Shown here: positions 14,101 through 21,603 of the stretch, in pieces
Layout of the letters: each line of letters begins with the position of its first letter
Position numbering within the stretch: position 1 is the first letter of the stretch
IMG/VR virus record: IMGVR_UViG_3300009421_000015
Coordinates: 1 to 21,755 of that record
Strand: one strand, 5' to 3'
DNA length: 21,755 nucleotides
Source: a virus
Notes under the pieces: model-generated
The model's database searches: none
Told to the model about the DNA's origin: nothing
What the model saw: only the letters and a program-made list of their open reading frames with translations
Position numbers and translations under genes: made by a program

Positions 14101-15264
14101 CTATCGCTGTCCGCGCGCTATCCGCATCTCCGCGAGAATGTCGCGAGACTGCGGGACCGCCGGTGGGGGCGGCGCGAGCGGTTGGCGAGCCTGTCCACCC
14201 ACGGGCGCGTTCATGCGCGCGTGCGCGGCCTTGGCTGCCGTGCGCGTTGTCAGGGAGGCATCGGGCACGGGCTCGGGCGGTACTGCTGCCGGAGCCGGTG
14301 CGTATCGAGCAACGTGCTCGCGCGTCATCTGGAGCGCTCGTGCGATGTTCTCCGCCGGCCGTAGATGAGGCTCGGTCATTCGGAGCGATTCGCTGTAGCG
14401 GTCCGCGACATCACGCATGACGCTGTCGCCGAGAATCATCGCGTTCACAGGGTCCGTGGATACCTGCGCGATGGCGCTCTCGACCTCGATTTGCTCACGG
14501 GCCTGCATGGCCGCCTGCGTCGCGATGACGCTTGCGTCCGGCAGGGCCGCTTGCTCGTGATTCAGGCGCTCCACTAGAGCCGCCTGTGCCTGCTCATCAC
14601 CCTCGAGGAACGCCTTTTCCAGCGTCTCGCGAGTGATGCCCTGTGGAGCGCCTTGCGGTGGCTCCGTCACTCCAGCGCCCTGAGAAACGGGTGGCTGGTA
14701 TCCCTGCGGTTGCGCTTGCAGGGCTTCGAGTCGTTTGCGCTCAAGGGCCGCTTGCTGCAGCCTTTGGTCGCCGGTCAGATATTTCTGTGCGTTCGAGTGG
14801 TACTGCTGATAGGGCAACGTTTGCGGCTGCCCATCAACGACGAAATCAACGTACCACTGCCCGTCCTCGCCCTGCCGCGTACCGGGTGGCAGCGACGGGG
14901 CGGGAACGGGTTCCTGCTCCTCGGGCGCCTCGGCTTCGACTTCCGCCGCTTCTGGCGCCTCCGTCTCCTCTTGCTCGCCCTCCTCTGATGTAAACCGCCC
15001 CTTCTCGTCGCGCGAGCGTTGTGGCTGCGCGTAGTCGGGCATCACGGCATCGGCCGCCGGGCTCGCACGGGCTGCCAGTGCCGCCTCTCGCCTATCGGCA
15101 GGGGTGGGCTCAGGCTCGGCCCGTGCGGGCTGTTCGGGCTCGGGCTCCGGGATGTCCGGTGCGGCTACATCAGGCGTCGGCGCGTCAAGCTGCGCCTCGG
15201 CTTCGAGGACTTCGGCGTTCTCGCGAACGTCGGCGTCTCCGCCCGGCGGGGTAGGAGAACTCAT
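14101..15264 (-). CDS. Capsid scaffolding protein
   Basis: This 387-residue protein is very acidic in its first 170 residues with repeated Glu-Pro and Glu-Ala tracts. It contains the RDEKGRFTSEE motif (about 85-95) familiar from phage scaffolds. Helical Gln/Glu/Ala-rich segments follow (about 150-290, for example RLQQAALERKRLEALQAQ). It ends in a short basic helix, AEMRIARGQR, as scaffolds that bind coat do. It lies directly before the major capsid gene, as T7 gene 9 lies before gene 10. ATG 15264 has CGGAGC eight bases upstream, so it carries its own ribosome site in addition to the odd element at 15313-15324. It should direct procapsid assembly and then leave the head. Confidence 0.82.
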   Translation of the reverse strand: MSSPTPPGGDADVRENAEVLEAEAQLDAPTPDVAAPDIPEPEPEQPARAEPEPTPADRREAALAARASPAADAVMPDYAQPQRSRDEKGRFTSEEGEQEETEAPEAAEVEAEAPEEQEPVPAPSLPPGTRQGEDGQWYVDFVVDGQPQTLPYQQYHSNAQKYLTGDQRLQQAALERKRLEALQAQPQGYQPPVSQGAGVTEPPQGAPQGITRETLEKAFLEGDEQAQAALVERLNHEQAALPDASVIATQAAMQAREQIEVESAIAQVSTDPVNAMILGDSVMRDVADRYSESLRMTEPHLRPAENIARALQMTREHVARYAPAPAAVPPEPVPDASLTTRTAAKAAHARMNAPVGGQARQPLAPPPPAVPQSRDILAEMRIARGQR

Positions 15265-15294
15265 ATAAAGCTCCGTCTGTGGGATAGATGCGTC

Positions 15295-15309
15295 TCACGA
15301 CGCGGGCAC
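15295..15309 (-). other. Five-codon leader-like reading frame behind a perfect Shine-Dalgarno
   Basis: GTG CCC GCG TCG TGA follows the perfect 16S-complementary element with 9 bases between AGGAGG and GTG. It would encode M-P-A-S and stop 30 bases before the scaffold ATG, in the same frame. It is too short to be a gene, but the spacing is ideal for initiation. It could be a leader that loads ribosomes for the scaffold gene, or chance. Confidence 0.3.
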
Positions 15310-15312
15310 TTC

Positions 15313-15324
15313 GGATCACCTCCT
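15313..15324 (-). promoter_or_regulatory. Perfect 12-base Shine-Dalgarno (AGGAGGTGATCC) remote from a normal gene start
   Basis: On the minus strand this element is fully complementary to the conserved bacterial 16S rRNA 3' end (GGATCACCTCCT). The next true gene start, the scaffold ATG at 15264, is 48 bases downstream and has its own GGAG. The only start at normal spacing is the GTG of a five-codon frame. Such a long perfect match is rare among genes and far stronger than any other ribosome site in the window. Confidence 0.65.
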
Positions 15325-15345
15325 GTGGCAGCAGAAGGATCGGTA

Positions 15346-15359
15346 CGGCCTCTCGGCCG
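15346..15359 (-). promoter_or_regulatory. Short hairpin with GAGA tetraloop after the small helical gene
   Basis: The RNA reads CGGCC-GAGA-GGCCG, a five-pair GC stem capped by a GNRA-type loop, eight bases beyond the stop of the 15367-15654 gene. No U-run follows, so it is not a standard terminator. It could be a processing or stability element between portal-side and scaffold-side messages. Confidence 0.35.
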
Positions 15360-15366
15360 AATCTCT

Positions 15367-15654
15367 TCAGTAGTCTTCCTGAGCGCGTGTTAGCGCGGCA
15401 TCGTGTAGGCGCGCCTCCATCTCGATGGCGTACTCTCGGAAGTAGCGCGCGGCACGTATCCGAGCCAGTGCATCGGCCTGCTGCGTCGTGTCTCCGCGCG
15501 ACACGCTCTCAATCAAGTCCTCGACGGCCTGCGCCTCGTCCTGCGCGGGAAGACGGAGGATGGCGTCAGCGATGAGCGGGTCCGACATGAAGCGAATGCC
15601 GTACGCCTGCGCCTCGTCGAAGTCGCGCTCCTCGGCCGCCGTCTCGTCCGTCAT
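15367..15654 (-). CDS. Small acidic helical protein between portal and scaffold
   Basis: This 95-residue protein (MTDETAAEERDFDEAQAYG...) is acidic and almost entirely helical: LIADAILRLPAQDEAQAVEDLI, then TTQQADALARIRAARYFREY, then EMEARLHDAALTRAQEDY. Its ATG overlaps the portal stop as ATGA, so it is translated with the portal. No family recognised. A small helical gene in this spot often makes a portal-associated or scaffold-accessory factor; this is inference. After it comes the 102-base gap with hairpin and strong Shine-Dalgarno. Confidence 0.65.
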   Translation of the reverse strand: MTDETAAEERDFDEAQAYGIRFMSDPLIADAILRLPAQDEAQAVEDLIESVSRGDTTQQADALARIRAARYFREYAIEMEARLHDAALTRAQEDY

Positions 15655-17855
15655 GCGCTAGCTCCGAATGGCTGTGGCTGCGCTCGCTTGGCGAAGAAGC
15701 CCTCACGCATGACGCTCGCCGACTCCGCCGCCTTGTCGCGCTCCAGCGAATCCCGCTGCGCCGCGATAGCGGCCGTGATGTCCCCTTGCAAAATCGCCTG
15801 CTGGAGCGCGGTGTCGGCATCGAGCTGCGCCTTCTCACGCTCCGTCCTGTCTCGCATCAGCGCGATTTCCTCGGCCGATTCGATGCCGAGCGAGTGCATG
15901 TGCGCTTGGAGCTGCGCCCGGTCTAGGTCAAGGCGCGCACGCTCTACCGCCAGCTCGTGTGCCATCTCCGCCTGATTGCCCGCTTGAGCGGCTTTCTGAG
16001 CGTCGAGCTGCATGCGCTGCATTGCAAGCTGCCCGTCCTGCTGGAGCTTTTGCTGCGCGATTTGAAGCTTCCCGCCTTCGATTTCGAGCTTCGCCGCCTC
16101 CGCCTGCGCGGCAGGGTCTTCCTGCGGCGCCTGCTCGGGCGGCGTCTCGATGAAGCGCGTCCCGTCATCGTAGCCCATGGCGCCAGCAGCCTCTTTCAGC
16201 ACCTCGTCGGCGTTGACAGTCTTCCCTAGCTCCACTGCCATCTGAATGAAGTTCCGCATCTTGACGACCTTGCGCTCGGGGTTCGTCGCGTCCTGCCCGA
16301 CGCTGATTCGAAGCCTAACGGGGTGCCTCAGCATCCGCTCGGTCGGCACCGTCACGCCGTAGCGCGTCATCACGTCCGCGCTCTTCATCGCATCTCCAAT
16401 GATCTGAGCGTCCGTCTCGTAGGTCTGCATCAGTATCAATAGCTGACGGAGCGCGTCCTGCATCCAAGTCGTTGCGAACATCTCCATCGCGTACTCGGTC
16501 ATGATGTTCGAGTCGGACGCGATAAGCTCGAGCCCCGTCGCCGTGCGCCCGATGTTCGAGTTAGTATTCGCCGACTGCTGGCTAAACGATCCCAGCACCT
16601 CGTCCATGGACGCCGCAACCGACTCCTCGTCCTTGTACGCCGAGCCCGTGACATCGCGCGTTTCGAGCGGGATGATGCCGTTGACATCAGTTGCCGAAAC
16701 CACACCCCCCGGTGTGCTTCGGAGCATCGCCTTCATGTCGAGCCCGGAGCGGCGATTGACGATGTAGCGCGGGCTGTTCGCCAGCCGGCTCGCGTCGCGC
16801 CTATCGTTCGTGATGCCGTTGATTTCGGCCTGTAGGCCCTCGCTGATTTCAACTTTCGATTGCGGGATGGGGCGGTGGGATTCGATGGTCACGCCCCCGA
16901 TGGCGTAATTTCGCATCGCCTGGGGCATCACGTCCTTGACCCTCGTCGGCTCGGTCAGTAGATGCGTCTCGCCGAGCACGTCGAATGTCCAGTCCACCCC
17001 ACCACGGTTCATGATGACGCGAAAGACGCGAGCCTCTTTGTGCAGCTCGACTTTCTCGGGCTCCTCCTCCGTCTGGCCGTTCGTCGATAGCCCCGATTTC
17101 GATGCGCTGGCCGAGCCCATGACCTCACCCGCCGAGCATGGGCGCCAGACGGGCGGCTCCCCACCCGGGCCGAGCATCATCTTTTCGAGCACTTCTCCTA
17201 CCGTGGGGTTCATCTCCTCGATGAAATACGGACTCGTCCCGATGATGTCGCACCACTCGGCGTGAGGGCTGAATCGAAACTTCCCTAGCGGGATGAGCGT
17301 CACGGCAGGGCGGTCACGGACGATGTCGCCGTCCGCATCGACTCGGTAATCCCACCACTGCTTGGTGATGCAGATGCCCTCGACCCACGCATTCTGTAGC
17401 GCCCCGATGACGTTCTGCTTCCACTTCACATCCTCTCGAAGCCGATAGTTCAGCGCCTCGCGCCACGTCCGTGCGCCGGCCGCTAGCTCCGCGTCGTCCT
17501 CGTCCTCGGCCGTTATCTCCACCGCGTCCTGTGTCGAGAAGAACGCGGCGAGACACGCCGCCTCCGCCCTCTGCATCGCCGCCTTCGTCTTCGGCTTGAA
17601 CAGACGCGAGCGGCGCTTGTAGGCGTCGGAGAGATAGCGCGAGCCCGCCGGATGCTGACTTCTCGCGTTCGCGTGGTTCTTGTCAATTTGCGCCCGGTGC
17701 GCACTCGTCAGAAAGTCGGTCGAGCCACGTAGCGTCTCGCGGAAAGTGACCATGACGCTGTCAGCGTCCTCCGGCGAGAGAGGGCCGGGGTCGTCCTCGG
17801 GAGTTGTGCCGTCAGCGAGATTGTCCGAGAGGCCAGCGGCGGCGATATCACGCAT
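15651..17855 (-). CDS. Portal protein
   Basis: I start this at ATG 17855, sharing one base with the previous stop (TAATG), for 734 residues. The open frame further upstream (to 17975) is Arg-rich and overlaps the previous gene. The size and order (after terminase, before scaffold and capsid) fit the large podovirus portal family. Residues about 60-90 (AHRAQIDKNHANARSQHPAG) and WKQNVIGALQNAWVEGICIT (about 165-185), a WWDYRVD segment, and VGEVLEKMM belong to the wing and stem-like parts. A central mixed alpha/beta domain with SHRPIPQSKVEISEGLQAE and GLDMKAMLRSTPGGVV follows. The C-terminal 150 residues are a long Gln/Ala/Glu/Arg coiled coil, like the barrel extension of P22-type portals. Twelve copies would form the DNA gate. 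GGAG lies about 14 bases upstream. Confidence 0.85.
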   Translation of the reverse strand: MRDIAAAGLSDNLADGTTPEDDPGPLSPEDADSVMVTFRETLRGSTDFLTSAHRAQIDKNHANARSQHPAGSRYLSDAYKRRSRLFKPKTKAAMQRAEAACLAAFFSTQDAVEITAEDEDDAELAAGARTWREALNYRLREDVKWKQNVIGALQNAWVEGICITKQWWDYRVDADGDIVRDRPAVTLIPLGKFRFSPHAEWCDIIGTSPYFIEEMNPTVGEVLEKMMLGPGGEPPVWRPCSAGEVMGSASASKSGLSTNGQTEEEPEKVELHKEARVFRVIMNRGGVDWTFDVLGETHLLTEPTRVKDVMPQAMRNYAIGGVTIESHRPIPQSKVEISEGLQAEINGITNDRRDASRLANSPRYIVNRRSGLDMKAMLRSTPGGVVSATDVNGIIPLETRDVTGSAYKDEESVAASMDEVLGSFSQQSANTNSNIGRTATGLELIASDSNIMTEYAMEMFATTWMQDALRQLLILMQTYETDAQIIGDAMKSADVMTRYGVTVPTERMLRHPVRLRISVGQDATNPERKVVKMRNFIQMAVELGKTVNADEVLKEAAGAMGYDDGTRFIETPPEQAPQEDPAAQAEAAKLEIEGGKLQIAQQKLQQDGQLAMQRMQLDAQKAAQAGNQAEMAHELAVERARLDLDRAQLQAHMHSLGIESAEEIALMRDRTEREKAQLDADTALQQAILQGDITAAIAAQRDSLERDKAAESASVMREGFFAKRAQPQPFGASA

Positions 17856-18235
17856 TAGCCGTGGCCCAACTCCATCTCCAAATCCCCCTTTGCGTTCCGC
17901 TTGAGCCCCGTGACGGTCCGCGCGTCGGTGTGGCGGTGCCGATCGAGCCCCAAGCGCTGGAGTATCGTCCCGCACGCGCGCGTCACCTGCCGGCGGCGGC
18001 TGCCGGGCTGCTGGATGTCGGCGGTGTGGAATACAAACCCACGGCCACTGTCAACACCGACATCGGCGCAGATGAGATTGATGGTCGTCCCGCCGTCGTC
18101 CGATGGCCCCGCCGCCCACACATAGCCAGGGTGCAGCTTTCGGGCGGTGTCGACAATGTCCATGACGAGCGTCTGTAGCGACGCGTGATTCACCTGGCGG
18201 TTCTGGCTCGACTTGGCGAGCTTACGTCGTGCCAT
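17855..18235 (-). CDS. Small unknown protein upstream of the portal
   Basis: I start this at ATG 18235, with GGAGG 10 bases upstream and a 14-base overlap with the previous gene. The longer frame to 18334 overlaps that gene much more and is Ser/Arg/Thr noise. The product has 126 residues: a basic head (MARRKLAKSSQNRQ), a helix (LQTLVMDIVDTARKLHPGYV), a beta region (TTINLICADVGVDSGRGFVF) and a His/Arg-rich tail (GLDRHRHTDARTVTGLKRN). No family recognised. Its stop overlaps the portal ATG, so expression is coupled. Confidence 0.6.
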   Translation of the reverse strand: MARRKLAKSSQNRQVNHASLQTLVMDIVDTARKLHPGYVWAAGPSDDGGTTINLICADVGVDSGRGFVFHTADIQQPGSRRRQVTRACGTILQRLGLDRHRHTDARTVTGLKRNAKGDLEMELGHG

Positions 18236-18443
18236 GGCCGAACAGCCTCCGGTGGACTTCGTTGTAGTGCGCGGCCTCTGCCGCGATTCGTGGGTCGTCG
18301 GGCACGACGGGCACCTGCTCGACCATGGCGACATCGCCCTGGAAGCGTGCGCGGCGACGCTTGCCGTTCGAGAAGAGGAAGAAGCCGTCCGGCAGTCGCT
18401 CGTGGCCTGTCGACAACCAGAAGGTGCGCGTGGTGGTGCTCAT
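18222..18443 (-). CDS. Small unknown protein
   Basis: This 73-residue protein begins MSTTTRTFWLSTGHERLPDG and carries FFLFSNGKRRRARFQG, then a polar helix ending HYNEVHRRLFGHGTT. The ATG overlaps the stop of the winged-helix gene (ATGA). It is probably a compact alpha/beta protein. No family recognised. Coupling to the genes on both sides is the main reason to accept it. Confidence 0.6.
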   Translation of the reverse strand: MSTTTRTFWLSTGHERLPDGFFLFSNGKRRRARFQGDVAMVEQVPVVPDDPRIAAEAAHYNEVHRRLFGHGTT

Positions 18444-19129
18444 GCGGCCGAATCCGGCACGACGCTGAGCCCCCGCTCTGCGGCCCTCTGGCGAACTGTT
18501 CTCACAGCTCTACGCGACTTCTTCAGCTCTCGGCGCCCCTTCTGAGCGGCGGGCGACGGCAGGAACCAATACGCTCGTCCCTCATGCTCGCTCTCTGTCA
18601 CCATGCCGTTCTCCACGAGATGACGAATCGCCCTTGTCACCGTCTGCCGGCTGTAGCCCAATCGCTCCTCGATTTGCTGACGCGTCAGGGGCACCCGGCC
18701 GCCGTACTTGGCCATTCCGAGCATCAGCAAGAACACGGCGCTATAGCTACCTTGAAAGCCCGGCGCCTCTACGTACTCAACCGCCTTCGTTTGCATCAGC
18801 CGTATGTGCTCCTCGTGTCGAGCCCTGTTGAGATTTCGCCTCGCTCGCGCTATCCACTTGAAGTGTTCGTCAATGCAGGTGAACGCCTCGTCAGCGTCCG
18901 GTCCATCATCGGTCGCATAGCTCCGCATCTCGCCCGTCCCGCCGTGCGTGACGACGATGGGCGGCCCCTTTTGCCCCACCTCAGCGGCCTGTCCACCAGA
19001 GGGCAGCCCTGTCCACAGATGGACAGCGCAGGCGTGACGCGCTGCGGCTTTCGGCATCTTGCTTATTTCGTATCCTTGGGCCTTGGCACGCGGGCATCCC
19101 GCCGCTCGGGTAAGCTTGTCTTCGGTCAT
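18440..19129 (-). CDS. Winged-helix DNA-binding protein, regulator or RepL-like
   Basis: This 229-residue protein has a helix-turn-helix at about 147-172 (PLTRQQIEERLGYSRQTVTR then AIRHLVENGMV), with the wing strand EHEGRAYWFLP after it. This is the arrangement seen in MarR/RepL-type winged helices, with Ser-Arg-Gln-Thr-Val on the recognition helix. Residues about 85-115 are a basic helix (FKWIARARRNLNRARHEEH). The C-terminal 30 residues are strongly basic (KGRRELKKSRRAVR), likely for DNA contact. The N-terminal 80 residues have no recognised fold. ATG 19129 has GGGAG about 10 bases upstream and follows a terminator, so it may begin its own transcription unit, although no promoter is clear. 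A regulator between packaging and portal genes is unusual. A pair of palindromes lies within its early coding sequence. Confidence 0.75.
   Translation of the reverse strand: MTEDKLTRAAGCPRAKAQGYEISKMPKAAARHACAVHLWTGLPSGGQAAEVGQKGPPIVVTHGGTGEMRSYATDDGPDADEAFTCIDEHFKWIARARRNLNRARHEEHIRLMQTKAVEYVEAPGFQGSYSAVFLLMLGMAKYGGRVPLTRQQIEERLGYSRQTVTRAIRHLVENGMVTESEHEGRAYWFLPSPAAQKGRRELKKSRRAVRTVRQRAAERGLSVVPDSAA
18989..19026. promoter_or_regulatory. Tandem palindromic sites, operator candidates, inside the winged-helix gene
   Basis: Two 18-base inverted repeats lie 20 bases apart: CTGTCC-ACCAGA-GGGCAG (18989-19006, one mismatch) and CTGTCCA-CAGA-TGGACAG (19009-19026, perfect seven-base arms). They share the first eight bases. 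They occur about 100-140 bases into the coding sequence of a DNA-binding protein. Spacing of two helical turns suits cooperative binding on one DNA face. They code for residues about 35-48 and may be chance. Confidence 0.4.
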
Positions 19130-19177
19130 CGCCGGCTATCTCCCGGAGGTGGCAAGTCGCGGAGCCTCGCTCTCGCG

Positions 19178-19206
19178 ATAAAGTCCCGGCGGCCCCAACC
19201 GCCGGG
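19178..19206 (-). terminator. Rho-independent terminator after the terminase-side genes
   Basis: On the minus strand the RNA has an eight-pair perfect stem CCCGGCGG / CCGCCGGG around a UUGGGG loop, immediately followed by ACUUUAU. It lies seven bases beyond the stop of the 19214-19516 gene and 49 bases before the winged-helix gene. The stem is strong and the U-run short, so termination may be partial. Confidence 0.65.
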
Positions 19207-19213
19207 CATGATT

Positions 19214-19516
19214 TCAGGTGGACAGCGCCTCGATCAGCTTCTCCACATGCACGTACTTTCCCGTCGAGATCCGCCTGACGAGCGCTATCACCTCGTGATT
19301 CGGGAGCGGCGGCGGGGGCTCATTGCGCACCTTGTCAGCCTGCACGTCCACCACCGGACGCGGCGGGGGCGCCCGCATGTCCTGGCGCTCCTGAAGTCGC
19401 CCGCCACGCCCCTTGAGCCGGCGCCGGACTTCGTCCTCGATGACGCGCTCGGTGAGCGTCATGTCGCCCGTGGCGTCCCGTATCGGCGGGCGCGGGGGCG
19501 GGTCGTCGTCCCACAT
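19214..19516 (-). CDS. Small Pro/Arg-rich unknown protein
   Basis: This 100-residue protein has MWDDDPPPRPPIRDATGDMT, then a charged helix (ERVIEDEVRRRLKGRGGRLQ), a second Pro stretch (RAPPPRPVVD, NEPPPPLPN) and a final helix (HEVIALVRRISTGKYVHVEKLIEAL). The ATG shares a base with the previous stop (TGATG). No family recognised. It is the last gene before the terminator, so it belongs with the terminase unit. Confidence 0.6.
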   Translation of the reverse strand: MWDDDPPPRPPIRDATGDMTLTERVIEDEVRRRLKGRGGRLQERQDMRAPPPRPVVDVQADKVRNEPPPPLPNHEVIALVRRISTGKYVHVEKLIEALST

Positions 19517-19761
19517 CAGACGACCATATCGCCACGACTGACACCGAACGCTTCCGCCGACTGCCTCCAGCCAATCAGCCTAAGCACCTCGTCGTAGCTC
19601 TCGCGAGCGACAACACGGCCCCCGTTGCTTGAGCGAACGACCGTGCCCTTCTCCGAGGGATAGACACACGAGGTGGTGTCGGCATCAATCATGACCGGAA
19701 TGCCCTCGGAGTCGTCCTCGGGATTCACCCCCTTGATTGTCAGCTCTACAGGTCGTGCCAC
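19516..19761 (-). CDS. Small protein with FlbD-like beta motif
   Basis: This 81-residue protein starts at GTG 19761, one base after the TerL stop, with AGAGG about 9 bases upstream. Residues about 39-63 (GTVVRSSNGGRVVARESYDE then VLRLI) match the pattern seen in FlbD-like small proteins and related phage products: a beta hairpin with NGG and a V-x-E-S-x-x-E-V helix start. The first part is VELTIKGVNPEDDSEG. Function unknown; the FlbD likeness is a short motif only. It is probably expressed with the terminase. Confidence 0.6.
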   Translation of the reverse strand: MARPVELTIKGVNPEDDSEGIPVMIDADTTSCVYPSEKGTVVRSSNGGRVVARESYDEVLRLIGWRQSAEAFGVSRGDMVV

Positions 19762-19762
19762 G

Positions 19763-21139
19763 TCAATAGTCCTCTAGCGGCTCGGGCTCAAATGATTCGT
19801 GCCCACCGAATCGCTCCGGCGGCATGAACCCCTGCGCAAGCTGTCTAATTGCATCGGACCCGTTGGAAGCCCAATTGTGCAGCGGCGTCAGCGAGTAAGT
19901 GTCGTTCGTCTCGTTGTACTGTCGGCGGTAGTTCGCGAGCGCCTTCAGTCCCTCAGCGCAACGTCCCGCATCGAAGTAGCACCCCGTCAAGAACTCCCGC
20001 GTCATGTCGATGCCGTCCTCCAGCCTCGGGATGCGCTCGACGACATGGATAGGCGATACACCCATCTGCTCGAACATCTCCCGCCGACTCGCATTGCTCA
20101 GACTCAGCTGCTTCACCTCCACGTCGTGCGGCATGTAATGCGCCTCGACGATGACTTTGTGCTCCTTGGCCCAGTCGGTGATGTAGCGACCCCAGTAGCT
20201 AATCGTCTGAAAGCGCTTCGCGTGATAGCCGACGAAGCGCTTTTCCATGCCGACGTACTGCATCATCCACACGGCCGTGTGGTCGTTGCGGCCTAAGTCC
20301 CACCCGGTGTAAACCGGCAACGTTCGCTCGATGGGAATGCTCGTCACCCGTTTCTGAGCGTATGCCTCGGTGATCTGATCCTGGTAGATGGCACCGACGA
20401 TCTCGACTACGTCCCAGCGCCCGTCGAGCAGCGCTTTGCGCTCGATCTCGCTCAGCATATGCAACTGACTCGCATAGTCGGTGTTAGCGAGATACTTGTT
20501 ATCCGCGATCCGAGCCGGGATAAACCGCCGGTGCCACGTCCTCGTGCCGCCTGTTCGCGGGTCCGGTAGGTCGATCATAAAGGCGATGGCCGCGCCGTCA
20601 TCCGGCACCTGCCAGCGGTCTTTGACCCATGCGTGCCCGACTCCGCCGGGATTGCATGTTGCCCGGACGTACACACTCAACCGCGTCTCGGTCGTTCTCA
20701 GGCGCGAAAGGAGATACTTGTAGCCCGCATCCGTCTCTTGCTGCGTCAGCTCGTCCCAGCCAACGTAGGCGTATTCATGGCCCTGATACTCGAATCGGTC
20801 GGTCGGTCGGGCCATATAGCCAAAGCGGACTGCTGCCCCGGATGGGAACCGCCACTCCTTGTCCGTGCCGTTGTATTTCGCGCCCGGAGCAATCTGCTTG
20901 TAAAGCTCTTTCGAGCGGTCTATCAGGTCCACCAGCTCCGGGTATGTCTTCCTGAACAGGATCGCCCGATAGCTTGGGTACTCGATCGCGTCTTGATGTC
21001 CACCCAACGCGTCGATCAGCAGGCTTTCAGACTTGCCCCCTCCGGCCGCTCCGCCATACAACACCTCGTCCTCGGCGGCGGCAAGGAACTCGACCTGTTT
21101 TGGCTGAGGAATCCATATGTCCTCAACCCGTCTGTTCAC
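19763..21139 (-). CDS. terL: Terminase large subunit
   Basis: This 458-residue protein has the full two-domain layout. The ATPase carries Walker A GGAAGGGKS at 29-37, Walker B YAYVGWDE near 123-130 and a coupling motif RATCNPGG at 159-166. The RNase H-like nuclease carries Asp281 in YTGWDLGRNDHTAVW, Asp339 in MPHDVE and Asp429 in HNWASNGSDAIR. It packages DNA through the portal and cuts it. GTG 21139 starts 17 bases inside the TerS stop region with GGAGG only three bases before it, which is close for a ribosome site, so the true start is slightly uncertain; ATG is not available nearby. The size is normal for the Terminase_6/17-like family. Confidence 0.95.
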   Translation of the reverse strand: MNRRVEDIWIPQPKQVEFLAAAEDEVLYGGAAGGGKSESLLIDALGGHQDAIEYPSYRAILFRKTYPELVDLIDRSKELYKQIAPGAKYNGTDKEWRFPSGAAVRFGYMARPTDRFEYQGHEYAYVGWDELTQQETDAGYKYLLSRLRTTETRLSVYVRATCNPGGVGHAWVKDRWQVPDDGAAIAFMIDLPDPRTGGTRTWHRRFIPARIADNKYLANTDYASQLHMLSEIERKALLDGRWDVVEIVGAIYQDQITEAYAQKRVTSIPIERTLPVYTGWDLGRNDHTAVWMMQYVGMEKRFVGYHAKRFQTISYWGRYITDWAKEHKVIVEAHYMPHDVEVKQLSLSNASRREMFEQMGVSPIHVVERIPRLEDGIDMTREFLTGCYFDAGRCAEGLKALANYRRQYNETNDTYSLTPLHNWASNGSDAIRQLAQGFMPPERFGGHESFEPEPLEDY

Positions 21140-21566
21140 CCGCCTCCGGCAATAAATCCTTTTTCGGAACGGCGATGCGCCTGACGGTTGCGTTGATGTC
21201 GACCTCGCCCCCGTGCTCGGTTCGGTCAGTGAACATCTTCAGGTGCTTGCCAAGCAGCTCCAGAGCCCGCGTCGAGTCGGACCACTTCTCGGCGACCTTG
21301 GCAGAGCGATGGTTGGCATGAATCTCCGAGAGCACGTAGTCGGCTGTGATGCCCATGGCCGTTAGCCTCTCCTCTGAGATGCGCTCGATTTCAGTAGCGA
21401 CGTTACGATTTCTTACGTTCTCACTCGCCCGTACCGCCGCGCCATCCTCGCCATAGCCCGCCTCGATTGCCGCCTGTGTTCCGTTGCCGCCGTTCGCGAC
21501 GTACGCCATCGCGAACAAGCGCTGTCGCAGTGTGAGCCGGGCTTCTCCCTCGCTCTCGTCTGTCAT
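21123..21566 (-). CDS. terS: Terminase small subunit
   Basis: This 147-residue protein contains the Terminase_2-type N-terminal domain, about residues 11-60: LTLRQRLFAMAYVANGGNGT then QAAIEAGYGEDGAAVRASEN, with VRNRNVATEI as the second helix pair. This helix-turn-helix region recognises the packaging site and recruits TerL. Residues about 75-120 form a helical oligomerisation segment. ATG 21566 has GAGAGA just upstream. It overlaps the TerL GTG by 17 bases. The preceding gene ends at 21604. Confidence 0.93.
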   Translation of the reverse strand: MTDESEGEARLTLRQRLFAMAYVANGGNGTQAAIEAGYGEDGAAVRASENVRNRNVATEIERISEERLTAMGITADYVLSEIHANHRSAKVAEKWSDSTRALELLGKHLKMFTDRTEHGGEVDINATVRRIAVPKKDLLPEAGEQTG

Positions 21567-21603
21567 GTCTCTCTCATTGCCCGCCCGTGGGTAGGGATAA
21601 GGG

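Noticed and set aside
18185-19597. A 470-codon plus-strand open frame
   Set aside because: It runs antisense to several coupled minus-strand genes including the winged-helix gene, is rich in Arg, Ser and Pro as expected of GC-rich shadow frames, and has no recognisable domain.
20796-20810. CGGT tetranucleotide repeat in the terL gene, possible phase variation
   Set aside because: Only three to four units, encoding part of a normal TerL segment (RPTDR); no sign of a switch.
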